In this document: positions 11,775-21,951 of the stretch, piece by piece
Layout of the letters: each line of letters begins with the position of its first letter
Numbering within the stretch: position 1 is the first letter of the stretch
Assembly: GCA_016802295.1 (NCBI GenBank)
Contig: JAESIW010000137.1
Coordinates: 3,565,961-3,629,960 of the forward strand
Reading direction: 5' to 3'
DNA: 64,000 nucleotides
From: Brachionus rotundiformis
Taxonomy: Eukaryota; Rotifera; Eurotatoria; Ploima; Brachionidae
The notes under the pieces: model-generated
The model's input: only the letters and a program-made list of their open reading frames with translations
Told to the model about the DNA's origin: nothing
The model's database searches: none
Program-made: the position numbers and the translations under genes

Positions 11775-12536
11775 CTATTGAATTTCCACCACTGGGAACT
11801 TGACACTGGCTAGGTTATCGAGGCTGGCTTCGATTAGATCGCCATGTTTGACTGTTGAAATTCCGACAGGGGTTCCAGTCAAAATTAAGTCACCATATCC
11901 CAAGGTGAAAAAATTGCTTAGATAACTAATTAACTTTGGAACTGGGTGGATCATGTCTCTGGTATTGCCATCATGGCGTATTTCTCCATTTACACTCAAT
12001 TTCAAATTGAGATTGTTGATATCTGAAATCTTTGACTTGGGTATAAAGTGACTTATTGGGCAGGAAGTATCAAAGCCTTTAATTAGCAGAATTGGATATT
12101 TATCTAATTCCAGCGATTTTCCCATATCAAGGGCTAGAACATAGCCTAATACATGGTCCATTGCATTTTCCTCTTTGACGAATTTGGATGTTTTTCCAAT
12201 AACCACTCCGAGTTCTACTTCGTGAATTATGGTTCCCCATCCTTTGGGTATCTTAATAGTTGGAGTAAACCATTTTATTAAGGCTGGTCCTAAATAAAGA
12301 AAATATATACCTGTATGGATGATCCTTCTGTTATTAAGCTATTAAGTGGTTTGGCAAAAATAAAAGGATCGTCATTAGTGGGAGTAAATTCTTTTGAAGG
12401 ATCTCTAAAAAATATATTTGTGAAATATTTTTTTATTTCTTGATAGAAAAATTGAGTCCAACTTGTAGTTTTTTCCGATTCCAATTATATTTTTACATAC
12501 GGATTTTAGATCAATTTTAAGTTCTGTGTCACTCAT
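11775..12536 (-). CDS. FAHD1: Fumarylacetoacetate hydrolase domain protein, FAHD1-like
   Basis: Three exons (12463-12536, 12311-12404, 11775-12251) with introns of 58 and 59 bp give 214 residues, against 224 in human FAHD1, a mitochondrial acylpyruvase and oxaloacetate decarboxylase. Family signatures are clear: IIGIGKNY at the N-terminus, TIIHEVELGVVIGK with the metal-binding Glu pair, YVLALDM, KGFDTSCPISHFIPK, LKLSVNGEIRHDG and LILTGTPVGISTVKHGD. Intron 1 uses a GTTGGA donor. Intron 2 (12252-12310) was chosen so that GSSIQ joins IPKGWGTIIHEVE; an acceptor 38 bp earlier would add about 13 residues with no counterpart in the family. Two family catalytic regions look altered: His in NYADHVRE is replaced (NYKDPSKE), and the TARD motif after LDM reads GKSL. 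No mitochondrial targeting peptide is evident. Confidence 0.88.
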
Positions 12537-14028
12537 TTTAACAAAAACGCTATTTTTTCCTTTAAATTATGCTTGAAAATAACTTAAAAAATTTAGCATC
12601 TATTTATATTATGATTTAATGAAAATTAAAATTAAGTAGAAAAAATGTTTAAAATAAAACAATCAAATTATCAATTTCAATTTCTTCAGTTATATTAAAT
12701 AAATCTAAAACAATTTGATTATAAAATAAAAATGATAGCCAAAATTAAAGAAAAAAAATTAATTAAATTATTGAGCAGCGTTTATTGAAGAACTGTTGGT
12801 TAATTTTTTTGATATTATTTTTTACTTTATCTGTATTAGGTATTAACAAGGTATATTTTATAAAGATAGAAGTTGATGGATTTTATTTTTAAAAAACAAA
12901 TTGTGGAAAGAATTTATCTTCTAACCAAATGTTAAAAAAGTCTAAATAACTACAAGGATATTTGATAAAAATAGCTTTTGTTCACTAATTAAGACCATAT
13001 TGAATAAGTAGAAAAATATTGCAGCATGTTTAAAAACGAGATGGTACAATTTTGATACTTTAATTACAAAACTATTTATTAAGATTTAAGTTTAACTAAT
13101 TTAAAGTTTTTTTTTATGTTTAAAGTGAAATTTTTAAAAATTTGTTTAAGTTTATTAATAAACTGTACTTTTATCAAAATTTTTGAAAAAAAGACTATTA
13201 GTTCAATTTTAATAAGATTTCTCGAAAAGTTTAATAATACAATTGCTTTAAATAAGATGATTCAATCTTCTCAAAAATTTCATAAGCTCTATAAGCTTAA
13301 CTGATCTTGATAATTCAAATAAAATATTTGAAAATTTTAATCCTGATTAACTTTAAAATTGTTTATTATTAAAATTATAGAATTAATGACTTATATGTTT
13401 ATAATCAAAAGATAATTTTTTTTTAATCGCTATTTTATCTTTTTTTTTTCATTTGATTTGACAATAAATTAATTTTTTATAAATCAATTGTTACTTTTAT
13501 CATGAAGAAAAATTAAAAATATTTAATTCTGAAAATCATAATTAATAAAAAATTGATCATTATTAAAGAAGGTGGGACAATTTTAAATAATTAATAAGAC
13601 AATCTTTGGAAAAATCATTGAAATTAAGAAAATGCCACTATTAATTACAAAATTAGTTGATATTTAGAATTTTTGAAGTTTAACTTATTCAATTTTATAT
13701 AAAAATAAATTTTCTATATCGACTCATTTAATTGACTTTGATATTTTAGTTAAAATATCTAATTTGTAGAAACATTTTATCATTTTGGCTAATCAGGAAC
13801 TTATTCGGTATATAAATTAAGATTCGACAAATATCAAACAAATTTCAAGCTTCAAATTACAAATAGTACAAAAAATTTGAATTTTAATTTAAGTCAGATG
13901 AATTATTGAAAATTTTTCTAATTTTCAAAATATTGTTGAATTAGAATTAAACTCAGCTACGAAATTAAGTTGGAAAAAAACTTTTGGATTCAATTTTTCA
14001 CGTCTGGGTTCAATTTAAATACCTACAG
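12537..14028. other. Gene-free AT-rich stretch upstream of FAHD1 and the LysM gene
   Basis: About 1.5 kb lies between two divergently transcribed genes and must hold both promoters. Short open frames (e.g. 13116-13304) are Lys/Phe/Ile-rich products of base composition. I see no repeat, tRNA or coding similarity. Confidence 0.6.
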
Positions 14029-14036
14029 TATAAAAA
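14029..14036 (+). promoter_or_regulatory. TATA box of the LysM gene
   Basis: TATAAAAA followed by CGCG, 94 bp before the start codon. It stands out because GC bases flank it in an otherwise AT-rich region, and the spacing suits a 5' UTR of 60-70 nt. Confidence 0.6.
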
Positions 14037-14129
14037 CGCGACTTTTACAATAAAAATATATCGACTATTTTGAAAAGATTCAAATAATAAACATTTCAAG
14101 AGTTATTCAACTCAATTTATATTCTTAAA

Positions 14130-14396
14130 ATGTCCAAGTATCAAAAAATACAATTGTATATTTTTGCACTAGCTATACTTTTCACGATTCAAACAGTTCA
14201 TTCAAGACTTTTTATTCCTGGAATTACAAATTACTTTGCATGCGACAAAGTTCACATAGTGGACCACTCGGATACATGCTGGTCACTTGCTTTGGTTTAT
14301 AAAATGCCTATTCAATTGATTAAATGGAAAAATGATATAATTAGCTGCAGAGAGCTAAGACCTGGAATGAGATTATGTGTTAGTAGCTGGATTTAA
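14130..14396 (+). CDS. Small secreted single-LysM protein
   Basis: An intronless 88-residue protein. Residues 1-25 form a signal peptide (core LYIFALAILFTIQTVHS). The mature part is essentially one LysM domain (about 38-84): CDKVHIVDHSDTCWSLA, then IQLIKWKNDI, then LRPGMRLCV. It has exactly four Cys (38, 50, 73, 83), the pattern of extracellular, disulfide-stabilised LysM domains like those of fungal LysM effectors. LysM binds N-acetylglucosamine polymers (chitin or peptidoglycan). There is no catalytic domain or TM helix, so it is probably a secreted glycan-binding protein, for defence, cuticle or feeding. The start is fixed by the signal peptide and the upstream TATA box. It stands alone in a gene-poor region; the closest known architecture is fungal, so horizontal origin should be considered but is not shown. 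Confidence 0.85.
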   Translation: MSKYQKIQLYIFALAILFTIQTVHSRLFIPGITNYFACDKVHIVDHSDTCWSLALVYKMPIQLIKWKNDIISCRELRPGMRLCVSSWI

Positions 14397-15199
14397 ATTT
14401 TTTTTGTAAATAAAATTTTTGAACTAAAATTAATTTTTTCAATTCATTTCAATTCGAATTTATAGATTAAAAAGCTTTTCAAGATGTTAAAGATTGCTTA
14501 AATAAATTATCAAGTAATTAGTAAATTGAATTAAGCCTTTTTTTCTGAGACAAATAATAAAAATAATCACGATCCATTTATATATTTGGATAGTTAAAAG
14601 AGAACTTTTAATTTCTGAAACATTGAAACCTTCAAAAAATTCTATTGTCCCTATTGACATGGTTCCGTGGTTGATATGTCACATTGTGTCCAGTTTCAGC
14701 TTTCATGACATAATCTTTATTTTTATCATTTTAAAATGAATAAGAGGAGAAAAATCTACTTGGAATTAATACCTTTAATGTTGATATTGAAGGTAGCGAT
14801 ATTACCGTAGCAGTAATATAGATGCATTTTGGTTTAGAGATAAAGTCTGATGATGACTTTTGACTTTATAGATGTTTTTGTTTCTATAACCAATAAGTGA
14901 AGTATACTCTGAAATTTTTTTTATTGAATTTATTTTTTATTTTAAAAATATGGTTTTATACCCAGACAGGTTGGAACCGAACTTAGTTCTTCCTTTCAGC
15001 CCAATGATTTGAATAAAATGATTGTTAGATTTTTTTCCAAAAAAAAATATTAAATTATTACAATCTGGGTTATTTGAAAGATATTAAAAATTTTCGAAAT
15101 AATTTTTTTTCTAGGGATTTATCTAGAGAAACTGCTGAACAAATCAAGCGGAGTGAAAATTTATTTTGATTTTTATATTTAGCAATATTTTATTATAAT
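14397..15199. other. Gene-free stretch with possible decayed coding fragments
   Basis: Contains somewhat GC-richer patches (about 14640-14720, 14820-14900 and 14960-15010) whose minus-strand translations read for 15-30 residues between stops. I cannot assign them to a family. They may be more of the decayed mobile element recognised at 15220-15780. Confidence 0.35.
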
Positions 15200-15219
15200 A
15201 CATTAGACAGGATATCTTA

Positions 15220-15780
15220 AGGATTCCCGTAACTAATTCTATCCAAATCCTGACTAAATCTTTTGGGAATGATAAAAGGTTGGATATGGAAAAACTTTTT
15301 TGGTGTTATCAATTTTATCTGTTTCCATGATTGTATCGTATTCCTCTCAAAATTCTTCATTTTGGTTTAATAGTAATCTTGATCTTAACCTTTAATCAAA
15401 GTGATTTTTTCAAGTACCTTTTGAATCATTTTTTAAATCCCTAATGATCCAAGTATGACTGACACAACTAATGATTTACAATTCTACATCCTTTTGGTCT
15501 TGATTAAGCTTAAACTCTTTTTAAGACGACAAAAATAAACTAAACTTGGTGACTAAATGGATCTAATTTCTTGATGACAAAAAAATATTTCTACAGACAA
15601 GTTTATTTATTGAGCTGACTTTAACTGGACTGACTAAATTATTTAATAAATTAATCATTCTTTGCTGAATTTCTTAGTTTTTTTTAATGTGATAGTTGTA
15701 TCATCCGGAATCGCTTTATCTATCAACAGCCATGCCTTCCCTTTCTTAGTACACAGCAAAATGAGCTTTAAATAGTAGAT
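15220..15780 (-). pseudogene. Decayed LINE-type reverse-transcriptase ORF, C-terminal remnant
   Basis: On the minus strand near 15770-15690 a frame reads KAWLLIDKAIPDDTTI, then KKTKKFSKE. This resembles the conserved C-terminal segment after the reverse transcriptase of non-LTR retroelements (typically LLIDVAIPxDxN followed by KExEKxxKY). About 250 bp further on, another frame reads VVSVILGSLGI, stop, KMIQKVLEKIT, resembling the next conserved block (VPVIVGALG followed by hydrophobic heptads). Stops and frame changes separate the blocks, so the copy is dead. No poly-A tail or target duplication could be defined. Confidence 0.5.
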
Positions 15781-15925
15781 TTAGATACTTGTTAGTTGAA
15801 AAAAACTCTTAATTGTTTCAAATTAATTAAAAATTAAATTAAAAAAGACTCAAGAATTTTAAATTTATTAGTTTCTACAAGCCATGATAATAAAAAACTT
15901 AACTATTAAAATTAAGTAGAACAAA

Positions 15926-17077
15926 CTAGTCTATTATTCTTCCGTCTTTTACTTGCACCATAAGAAGATTGGTGACACTTGATCTTTGAGATCTTGTTTT
16001 TAATCGAGAATCAGTGTTTGATAATGATTTTCGATCGCTGACTAAAACTTCATCTCTAGACTTATTTCTTCTTGAAACATCAGAGCTGGTACAATTTTGA
16101 ATTGGTATCGGTGTTCCTTTTCGTTTACGGTCCGAGATAACGACTTCTGCTTCGAATTTACTAAATCTTTCTTCAATAAAAGATCTTTTAACTTGATAAC
16201 TTTCACAAGTATAGGAACTATTGGAAAAATCCGATTGCACAATACATGGCGATTGTTTATCATTCACAATCATGAACATTTCATTGCGAAAAGACGGAAT
16301 TCTTTGACGAGAATAATAAGGCACTGCTTCCTTACCATATGATCTAATAATATCACTAGCAGTTGTATTTATTGAAAAGTCTTTTTTATTAAAAAATTTT
16401 TTCATATATTGATAATATGGTATGGACCAGTATTCATTAAAATCATCAAATGATTCAAAGTAATTTTGGCTTGAGTTATGGAAGTTGTTTAAAGAAAGAG
16501 ATTGCCGATTCAAATCATTTGAAAAATTTACTTTTAAATTTCTTTCATTAAGCTTTGAATCAGTTTGACTTAGTTGATCTTGCTTTTCTCTGGCAGAAAA
16601 GCATCTTATTTTAACATTTGTATTTGTATTGATTTTAAATTCATCCTCAGTCACCTGTGTATTAACATCTCTGACCATAAGACATTGGCCTCGCTCAACT
16701 ACAGCCCCATCACATATGATTATTAGTTTGCACATTAATGGTAAAAAAGTAGATGCTGGTTCAATATCAATGCTTATTACATTTGATTGTGACAAAGTCT
16801 TATCATCATAATCTAATTTGGTTACTGATTTATCAAATAATTTCTTCCTAGTATCCTCCACTATTTGACCATTGTTGTTTACTTCAGCAGAATTACCACT
16901 TGTATAAAATAGATTGTTCAGAACACAACTCAATTGTCTGGTTATCTTTCGATTAGCGTCCAATTTTCTTGCTGGCTTGATTATTTTGCGCTGATATTTT
17001 GGACATTTCTTACGTAATTCAGAAAGACTCTGATACATAAAATCATTTTCAATGCTATCAATTTTATCTGTTGCCAT
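15926..17077 (-). CDS. Hypothetical protein, 383 residues, intronless
   Basis: One uninterrupted frame of 383 residues, unusual here where most genes have several small introns. I do not recognise it. The N-terminus (1-55) is basic and probably helical (LRKKCPKYQRKIIKPARKL). A short region near 100-165 is hydrophobic and may be folded (LPLMCKLIIICDGAVVERGQ). The rest is Ser/Asn/Lys/Arg-rich and probably disordered, with basic clusters such as ISDRKRKG and SRRNKSRDE. There is no signal peptide or TM helix. Base composition is similar to neighbouring coding genes and the frame is long for 75% AT, so it is probably real. A nuclear or cytoskeletal regulator is possible; no function can be assigned. 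Confidence 0.6.
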   Translation of the reverse strand: MATDKIDSIENDFMYQSLSELRKKCPKYQRKIIKPARKLDANRKITRQLSCVLNNLFYTSGNSAEVNNNGQIVEDTRKKLFDKSVTKLDYDDKTLSQSNVISIDIEPASTFLPLMCKLIIICDGAVVERGQCLMVRDVNTQVTEDEFKINTNTNVKIRCFSAREKQDQLSQTDSKLNERNLKVNFSNDLNRQSLSLNNFHNSSQNYFESFDDFNEYWSIPYYQYMKKFFNKKDFSINTTASDIIRSYGKEAVPYYSRQRIPSFRNEMFMIVNDKQSPCIVQSDFSNSSYTCESYQVKRSFIEERFSKFEAEVVISDRKRKGTPIPIQNCTSSDVSRRNKSRDEVLVSDRKSLSNTDSRLKTRSQRSSVTNLLMVQVKDGRIID

Positions 17078-18990
17078 AATTTCTAGTTTGTTTCTTTAAA
17101 AAAATATTCAATAATGATTGTAGAAAATAATTAGATAGAAATTTTATCTTATTTACTTAAAAAGTATTATTTTCGGCTTTGAATCTGTTAGCTTTGCCTT
17201 TAGGTTTTTGCTTCAAGGGGATTCAAAATTAGCCATCAATAAATAAAAGATAAAGTAATTTAAGTACTCAGATAAATCTTAGAAAATACTGAGACCAAGT
17301 TGATATTTGCCACTAATTATAATCATAAATTATTTGAACACAACCTTTTATTTATTTGTAAATAAAATTTCTTGAAATTTTTGATTCTTTCCAGGAATAT
17401 TATACTTTTTTTAAGAAATTATATTTATACTGAATTGTTGGAGATTAGTTTATTGTGAGAAAAAATTGTCGGTAATATTCCGTGCTTTGTTTATTTTTTC
17501 GTAGGACTTAATAATTAGTAATCAGGCATAAATACAAGCGATTCGAACTTAATTAAAAAACTAGTTCTAAATCAATATTTCATGATGAGATTAAATCTAA
17601 ATCATTTTGAGTTTCAAAATTTCTGAAGTTTAAAAAAATTAAATCATAACTTACTCGATAGAATAAGATTTAACTGGAACATAATTGAAAATATTATTTT
17701 AATGCAGATTTAAGCGTTATTAAATCTTAATTTTAAATTAGTTACTTAACGATTGTGTTATTTATTGAAGTAATTTAAGTCTATCACTTTGGAAACACTT
17801 TTTATCTTAAATAATTTACATCATATTAAATTTAATTTGTTTTAGTTTTATAGATTTAATCTTTTAAATTAAAAAACTATAAAATTTAGAAAATAATGGC
17901 ACTGAATATCAATAATTGATTACAGTTCATATTTCGAAGTAATCGCCTGCAAAATAAATGAAAATAAAACCCAATGTAAGTTTGTTATCTGTTAATTTTT
18001 TTAAATAATGTTTTAGATGAAAATCAATCATTAAAAGAAAAATATATGTTTTTTCGGTATAGATATGTATCTAAGAACAATATTTTTTAGTCATTTTGTA
18101 TGCCAAAGTGGGTAAAAGTTGTTTATTGAATAATATTTTGGTTCTAATTATATTTAGTATCTCAATAGCGTTCTGAGGGGTTTAAATAATTTCAATATAA
18201 TAAGAAAGAATGCTCAAATTCGAATAACAAACTCTGGTATCGCAATTATTTAATTAAAATAAGTTTGGTTTATCTTATAATTTTTCAATGTTATTTATGG
18301 AGTTTTAAATAAAATGTTTTTAGATAGTGTGTTAATTTGTACATATTTTGCTATTTAACTTTGGGTATTGAAATAGCCTACATAATTATTAAAATATTGA
18401 TTTGCGCAATTCGTTAAGTTTTCAAACCTCTCAAAAGAGTCTGATTCTAAAAATTATTACTAAAAAATTTATTTATTAGCAATTTAATATTATTTTTAAT
18501 TTTCTTAAATAATTCTTTAACAACATAATTTGATTTATAACATTTTGTATAAAATATTGATAAATAAAATGTTGATTTTGAAGCTATATTTAAAGCATTA
18601 TTTATTTATTTAAAACTGATAACAAATTACTGATTACTGATTCTAAAAGATAGTTTTAATAATCTAAAGGTTAAATATTAATTTAAAACAAAATTTTGAA
18701 TAAGATTTAAATTTCGAAATAAAAAGCTACTTAATTTTTAATTTTTATTAAATAAAATCTAAATTTATATTTATTTAAATGAGCTAATTTTTTTCAAAAG
18801 AAGTTATTGACTTTAAAAAAAAAGATAAAACTTTTATAGTCACAATTATTTATTTTTATCCTTTAATATTTTATGTAATTATTATTTAGATTTTTTATTT
18901 CTTTTCCTAATGATAAACATTGGTTTAATTTAAAAATAAATAAATTTCAATTCTTATTTTTATGAAGATAAATTTTTTGATAAAAATTTA
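17078..18990. other. Long gene-free AT-rich stretch
   Basis: Nearly 2 kb with no open frame of note, no tandem repeat and no recognisable transposon. A TTCGAA near 17540 was checked as a tRNA T-loop and did not fit. Confidence 0.6.
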
Positions 18991-18997
18991 AGCTTTT

Positions 18998-19100
18998 TTC
19001 ACGGATCACATTCAAAAAATACTTCAATAGGATTTATAAAAATCAGAATAGGTAAATTCTTTTTATTTTAAATAAAAATTTTTTATTCAAAATGTTATAA
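18998..19100 (+). repeat. Diverged upstream copy of the acyltransferase promoter
   Basis: The block TCACATTCAAAAAATA ... GG(A/T)TTATAAAAATCAG ... GGTAAATTC at 18998-19055 matches 19879-19945, the sequence just 5' of the acyltransferase start. It keeps a TATAAAAA at 19035-19042. Similarity continues weakly upstream (ATTATTTAGATT blocks at about 18882 and 19770) and possibly into decayed first codons after 19100. This looks like a dead paralog start or a duplicated promoter. Confidence 0.6.
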
Positions 19101-19878
19101 AAAATCGGAAAAAATAAGAATTGTCTGTATGATTCTATTGAAGCTATTTGAGATAATATTGCAACTTTTTATTTGAATATGAAAAACCCTAAGTAAAAGG
19201 AGATTTTTTTATACTAAAAGAAATAAGTAATCATGCTGAAGATAATCTGATGATATACATCTTATTGTTTGTTTTGAATTATTATAATTACTATATTCTA
19301 AGCATAATGGTTTATATTTTGTTAATTTTTCTTTTTATTATTGACATTATTTAAATATCAAAAAATAAACTTTTTATACTTCAGAAATTATATCATATGA
19401 CAAAAAATATAAATAAAAATTAAATAAAGTTTTTTTTATTTTTAAATTATTATGCATTTTTAGAAAATTATAAATATATATTAAATTTGAATCACTATTT
19501 GACAATGATAATAAAATAAAATGAAATTAACAACTTAAAATGTTATAAAAAATGTATTTAACTTATTCTAAAATATGTATCATAAAAAATTCTAAATTAT
19601 TTGAGCATGATAACAAATTACCAATTTTTAACTTAAAAACCTTTAGTTAGAGAAATTGTTATACTTTTTTTTTGATACTTTTATAAATATCTCAATAAAC
19701 ATACCAGATCACAAAGCTTTGTCGTAATATCATAATGCATTAATAATATTTTTAGTGTTTGTTTTTATTATTTAGATTATTTTTAATTAATTAGAACATT
19801 TGTACACTAAAACAATTTTTTCACTCAACACTAAGATATTTAAAAAATTTTTTAAAATATTTAATATGACTAAGCTGT
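19101..19878. other. Gene-free stretch between promoter copies
   Basis: AT-rich. It could hold the eroded body of a former paralog whose promoter is at 18998-19100, but no coding similarity is readable. Confidence 0.4.
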
Positions 19879-19918
19879 TTCACTAATGTCACATTCAAAA
19901 AATAGCTTAAATAAGGTT

Positions 19919-19926
19919 TATAAAAA
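19919..19926 (+). promoter_or_regulatory. TATA box of the acyltransferase gene
   Basis: TATAAAAA 69 bp before the start codon. It is retained in the duplicated copy at 19035, which supports it being functional rather than compositional. Confidence 0.6.
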
Positions 19927-19987
19927 TCAGTAATTGGTAAATTCATTTTATTCTACATAAAAATTTTATTATTATAATATCATAAAA

Positions 19988-21424
19988 ATGGATGTCAAAA
20001 AAAAATATGAATTGAGTGCGTTTGAGCGTGTTTTAGTTAACACTTGTCGTGCTGGAGATTGTATAATAATGAGTACTTCTTTTATTGATAATGAGTCTAA
20101 TTATAAATTAGAAAAATCAATGGTAAAGAGAGCTTTAATTTATATGCAAAACCGGCACCCATTTCTTAATTCTTACTTGGAAACTAAACGATTAACTAAT
20201 AGTATGTATTTGAATATTCCTTCGGTCAAGTCTGATGAAAAAATCCAGCTAGAATGGTTAGATTTGACCAAACAACAGGTTACCAGGGAACAATTAATAA
20301 AAGAATCTGCTAATTTTCATGCAGCACCATTTTCTGATGAAGACAAGAGTCTTTTGTGGAAAATTCAAATTATTGAATACAAATTTGATGATAAACTTAA
20401 GTATGTTATGAATTTAGTAACAAATATGGCTATTTCGGATGGTCTTAGTATCAGTTGTTTATCTATTGAGATTATTAATATCATTAATGCTTTGGTAGAT
20501 GGCAAAGAGTGTGACGAAATGAAAATTAGCTTAGAACCATTGGCTGATCTTCATACTTTATGTGAAGAAAGAAATCTTATCAATGAGTCAAAATTAAAGA
20601 CAATTAAGAAATTAAACGAGAGAAAAAGCTGCCAATTGGCTTTGCCTGAAAAATTTATGACCAAAAAGAAAGGTTTTTTGCTTGATTTGTTCAAATTGGA
20701 TAAAACAACTACCGAAAAGATAATGAAAGCTTGCAAGTCAAATGGAATAAAGCTAACAAGTTATTTCCAGACAATTGCTATTTATGCGCTGAGGAAACTC
20801 TATTTGGAAAACGATTCACCATTTCCTGAACAAATTGAGCTGTCAATTCCGGCAAATTTGAGATTTAGACTAGAGCCAAAAATAGGATTAAATGAATGCA
20901 GATTTCTGACAGCAATTACCAGTTTTCCAACAGAAAAAGATAAATTTGGTAAGTATGATGATTTTTGGATAGATGCAAGATACATACAAGAATTGATAAT
21001 TGAAGGTACCAGTATTGAAACTGGTTCTATATTTTGTATTACTCATCTAAAACATATCGATTTTTATAATCAATTTTTTAGAATCACTAAATCGAATGAT
21101 ACTGCTTGCAAACTACTTAAACTTTTTGATAAACACGAGTGTGACTTGGCTGTCAGCAATTTAGGAGCTTTTGTAAATGATGGTGTCAAAGAATTTGAAG
21201 GAAAACTATCAATAAAAGAGATTTATTGTAGCGATCTATTACTATCAGTACCGAGGATTACAAATGCCATAATTATGCATATGATGTACTGGAAAGGTGA
21301 AACTATGTTCCAGATTGGAGCAAATAATTATTACATTGATTCATGTTATTTCAAGAGATACAAAGAGCTTATTTCGGAAATGATCGAACAAACCATCAAC
21401 AATAAGATAGAATTTTGTTTTTAA
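19988..21424 (+). CDS. Condensation-fold (CoA-dependent acyltransferase superfamily) protein with degenerate active site
   Basis: An intronless 478-residue protein. The layout follows the condensation / alcohol-acetyltransferase / PapA superfamily: an N-terminal LSAFER segment, a first lobe ending in the active-site strand, then LDKTTTEKIMKACKSNGIKL (the usual helix before the second lobe), TSYFQTIAIYALRKLY, and LSIPANLRFRLEP (compare VPVNLRxR). The superfamily motif HHxxxDG is at residues 146-152 but reads NMAISDG: Asp and Gly are kept and both His are lost, including the general base. No DFGWG-type motif is visible. There is no signal peptide or TM helix, so it is probably cytosolic. It may be catalytically dead, a binding protein, or use another base. 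The start is supported by the TATA box and the N-terminal match. Confidence 0.8.
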   Translation: MDVKKKYELSAFERVLVNTCRAGDCIIMSTSFIDNESNYKLEKSMVKRALIYMQNRHPFLNSYLETKRLTNSMYLNIPSVKSDEKIQLEWLDLTKQQVTREQLIKESANFHAAPFSDEDKSLLWKIQIIEYKFDDKLKYVMNLVTNMAISDGLSISCLSIEIINIINALVDGKECDEMKISLEPLADLHTLCEERNLINESKLKTIKKLNERKSCQLALPEKFMTKKKGFLLDLFKLDKTTTEKIMKACKSNGIKLTSYFQTIAIYALRKLYLENDSPFPEQIELSIPANLRFRLEPKIGLNECRFLTAITSFPTEKDKFGKYDDFWIDARYIQELIIEGTSIETGSIFCITHLKHIDFYNQFFRITKSNDTACKLLKLFDKHECDLAVSNLGAFVNDGVKEFEGKLSIKEIYCSDLLLSVPRITNAIIMHMMYWKGETMFQIGANNYYIDSCYFKRYKELISEMIEQTINNKIEFCF

Positions 21425-21830
21425 AAATAGAAAATTTTTATATTCAAAAGTTTAATTTTTCAAAAACTAAAAAGACTTAATAGTGGATATAAAAAATAAA
21501 AAAAAATTAATTTTTTTAATAAAATTTATATCTATAAATTAATTCTCTATATTAAAAAAATTTATAAATGATAGAATATATTGAAATGGTTAATAATTGG
21601 CTAAAAAATTTCCAATCTATTGATATATGTTTGACACAATTGTAATAAACTCAACAATGAGTCGTTTTTTTAATCAATTATCATTTTAGAATTTTAAAGG
21701 GTCCGAAAAAAAAACCTGCTTTTATTGCTTTGATTGACCGATAATTAATTTGTTGAAGCAAGAATAAAGTGAAGCATTTCATAACCTTTAATTTGTTCCT
21801 TTTAAAATTTTTAGAAAATGTTGAAGCCAG
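21425..21830. other. Intergenic stretch upstream of the first zinc-finger gene
   Basis: Holds the acyltransferase 3' flank and the distal promoter of the next gene, including the shared element at 21671. Confidence 0.6.
21671..21685 (+). promoter_or_regulatory. Conserved promoter element TAATCAATTATCATT (copy 1)
   Basis: This identical 15-mer occurs upstream of both paralogous zinc-finger genes (here 281 bp before the ATG; copy 2 at 24881 lies 211 bp before its ATG). It contains a homeodomain-type TAAT-ATTA core. The flanking sequence is otherwise much diverged. Confidence 0.5.
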
Positions 21831-21837
21831 TATAAAT
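21831..21837 (+). promoter_or_regulatory. TATA box of zinc-finger gene 1
   Basis: TATAAAT after GCCAG, 121 bp before the ATG. The paralog has TATAAATA in the corresponding place. Confidence 0.5.
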
Positions 21838-21951
21838 TCAAAGATTAGCCAATTTATTTAAAAAACCAAATTTTCTCCTATCAAATATTTAAGTGAATAA
21901 TTTTGAAAAAAAAATATCAAAAATCAAAAATTGAATCAAATATCACAAATC

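Noticed and set aside
12275..12310. A 21-bp intron in FAHD1 (12290-12310)
   Set aside because: Far below the minimum size seen in the window; the 59-bp alternative restores the family sequence exactly.
13116..13304. Plus-strand ORF of 62 codons
   Set aside because: Lys/Phe/Ile/Leu-only composition typical of random AT-rich sequence; no signal, domain or splice context.
17530..17560. TTCGAA as a possible tRNA T-loop
   Set aside because: No 5-bp T-stem or 7-bp acceptor stem can be paired around it on either strand.
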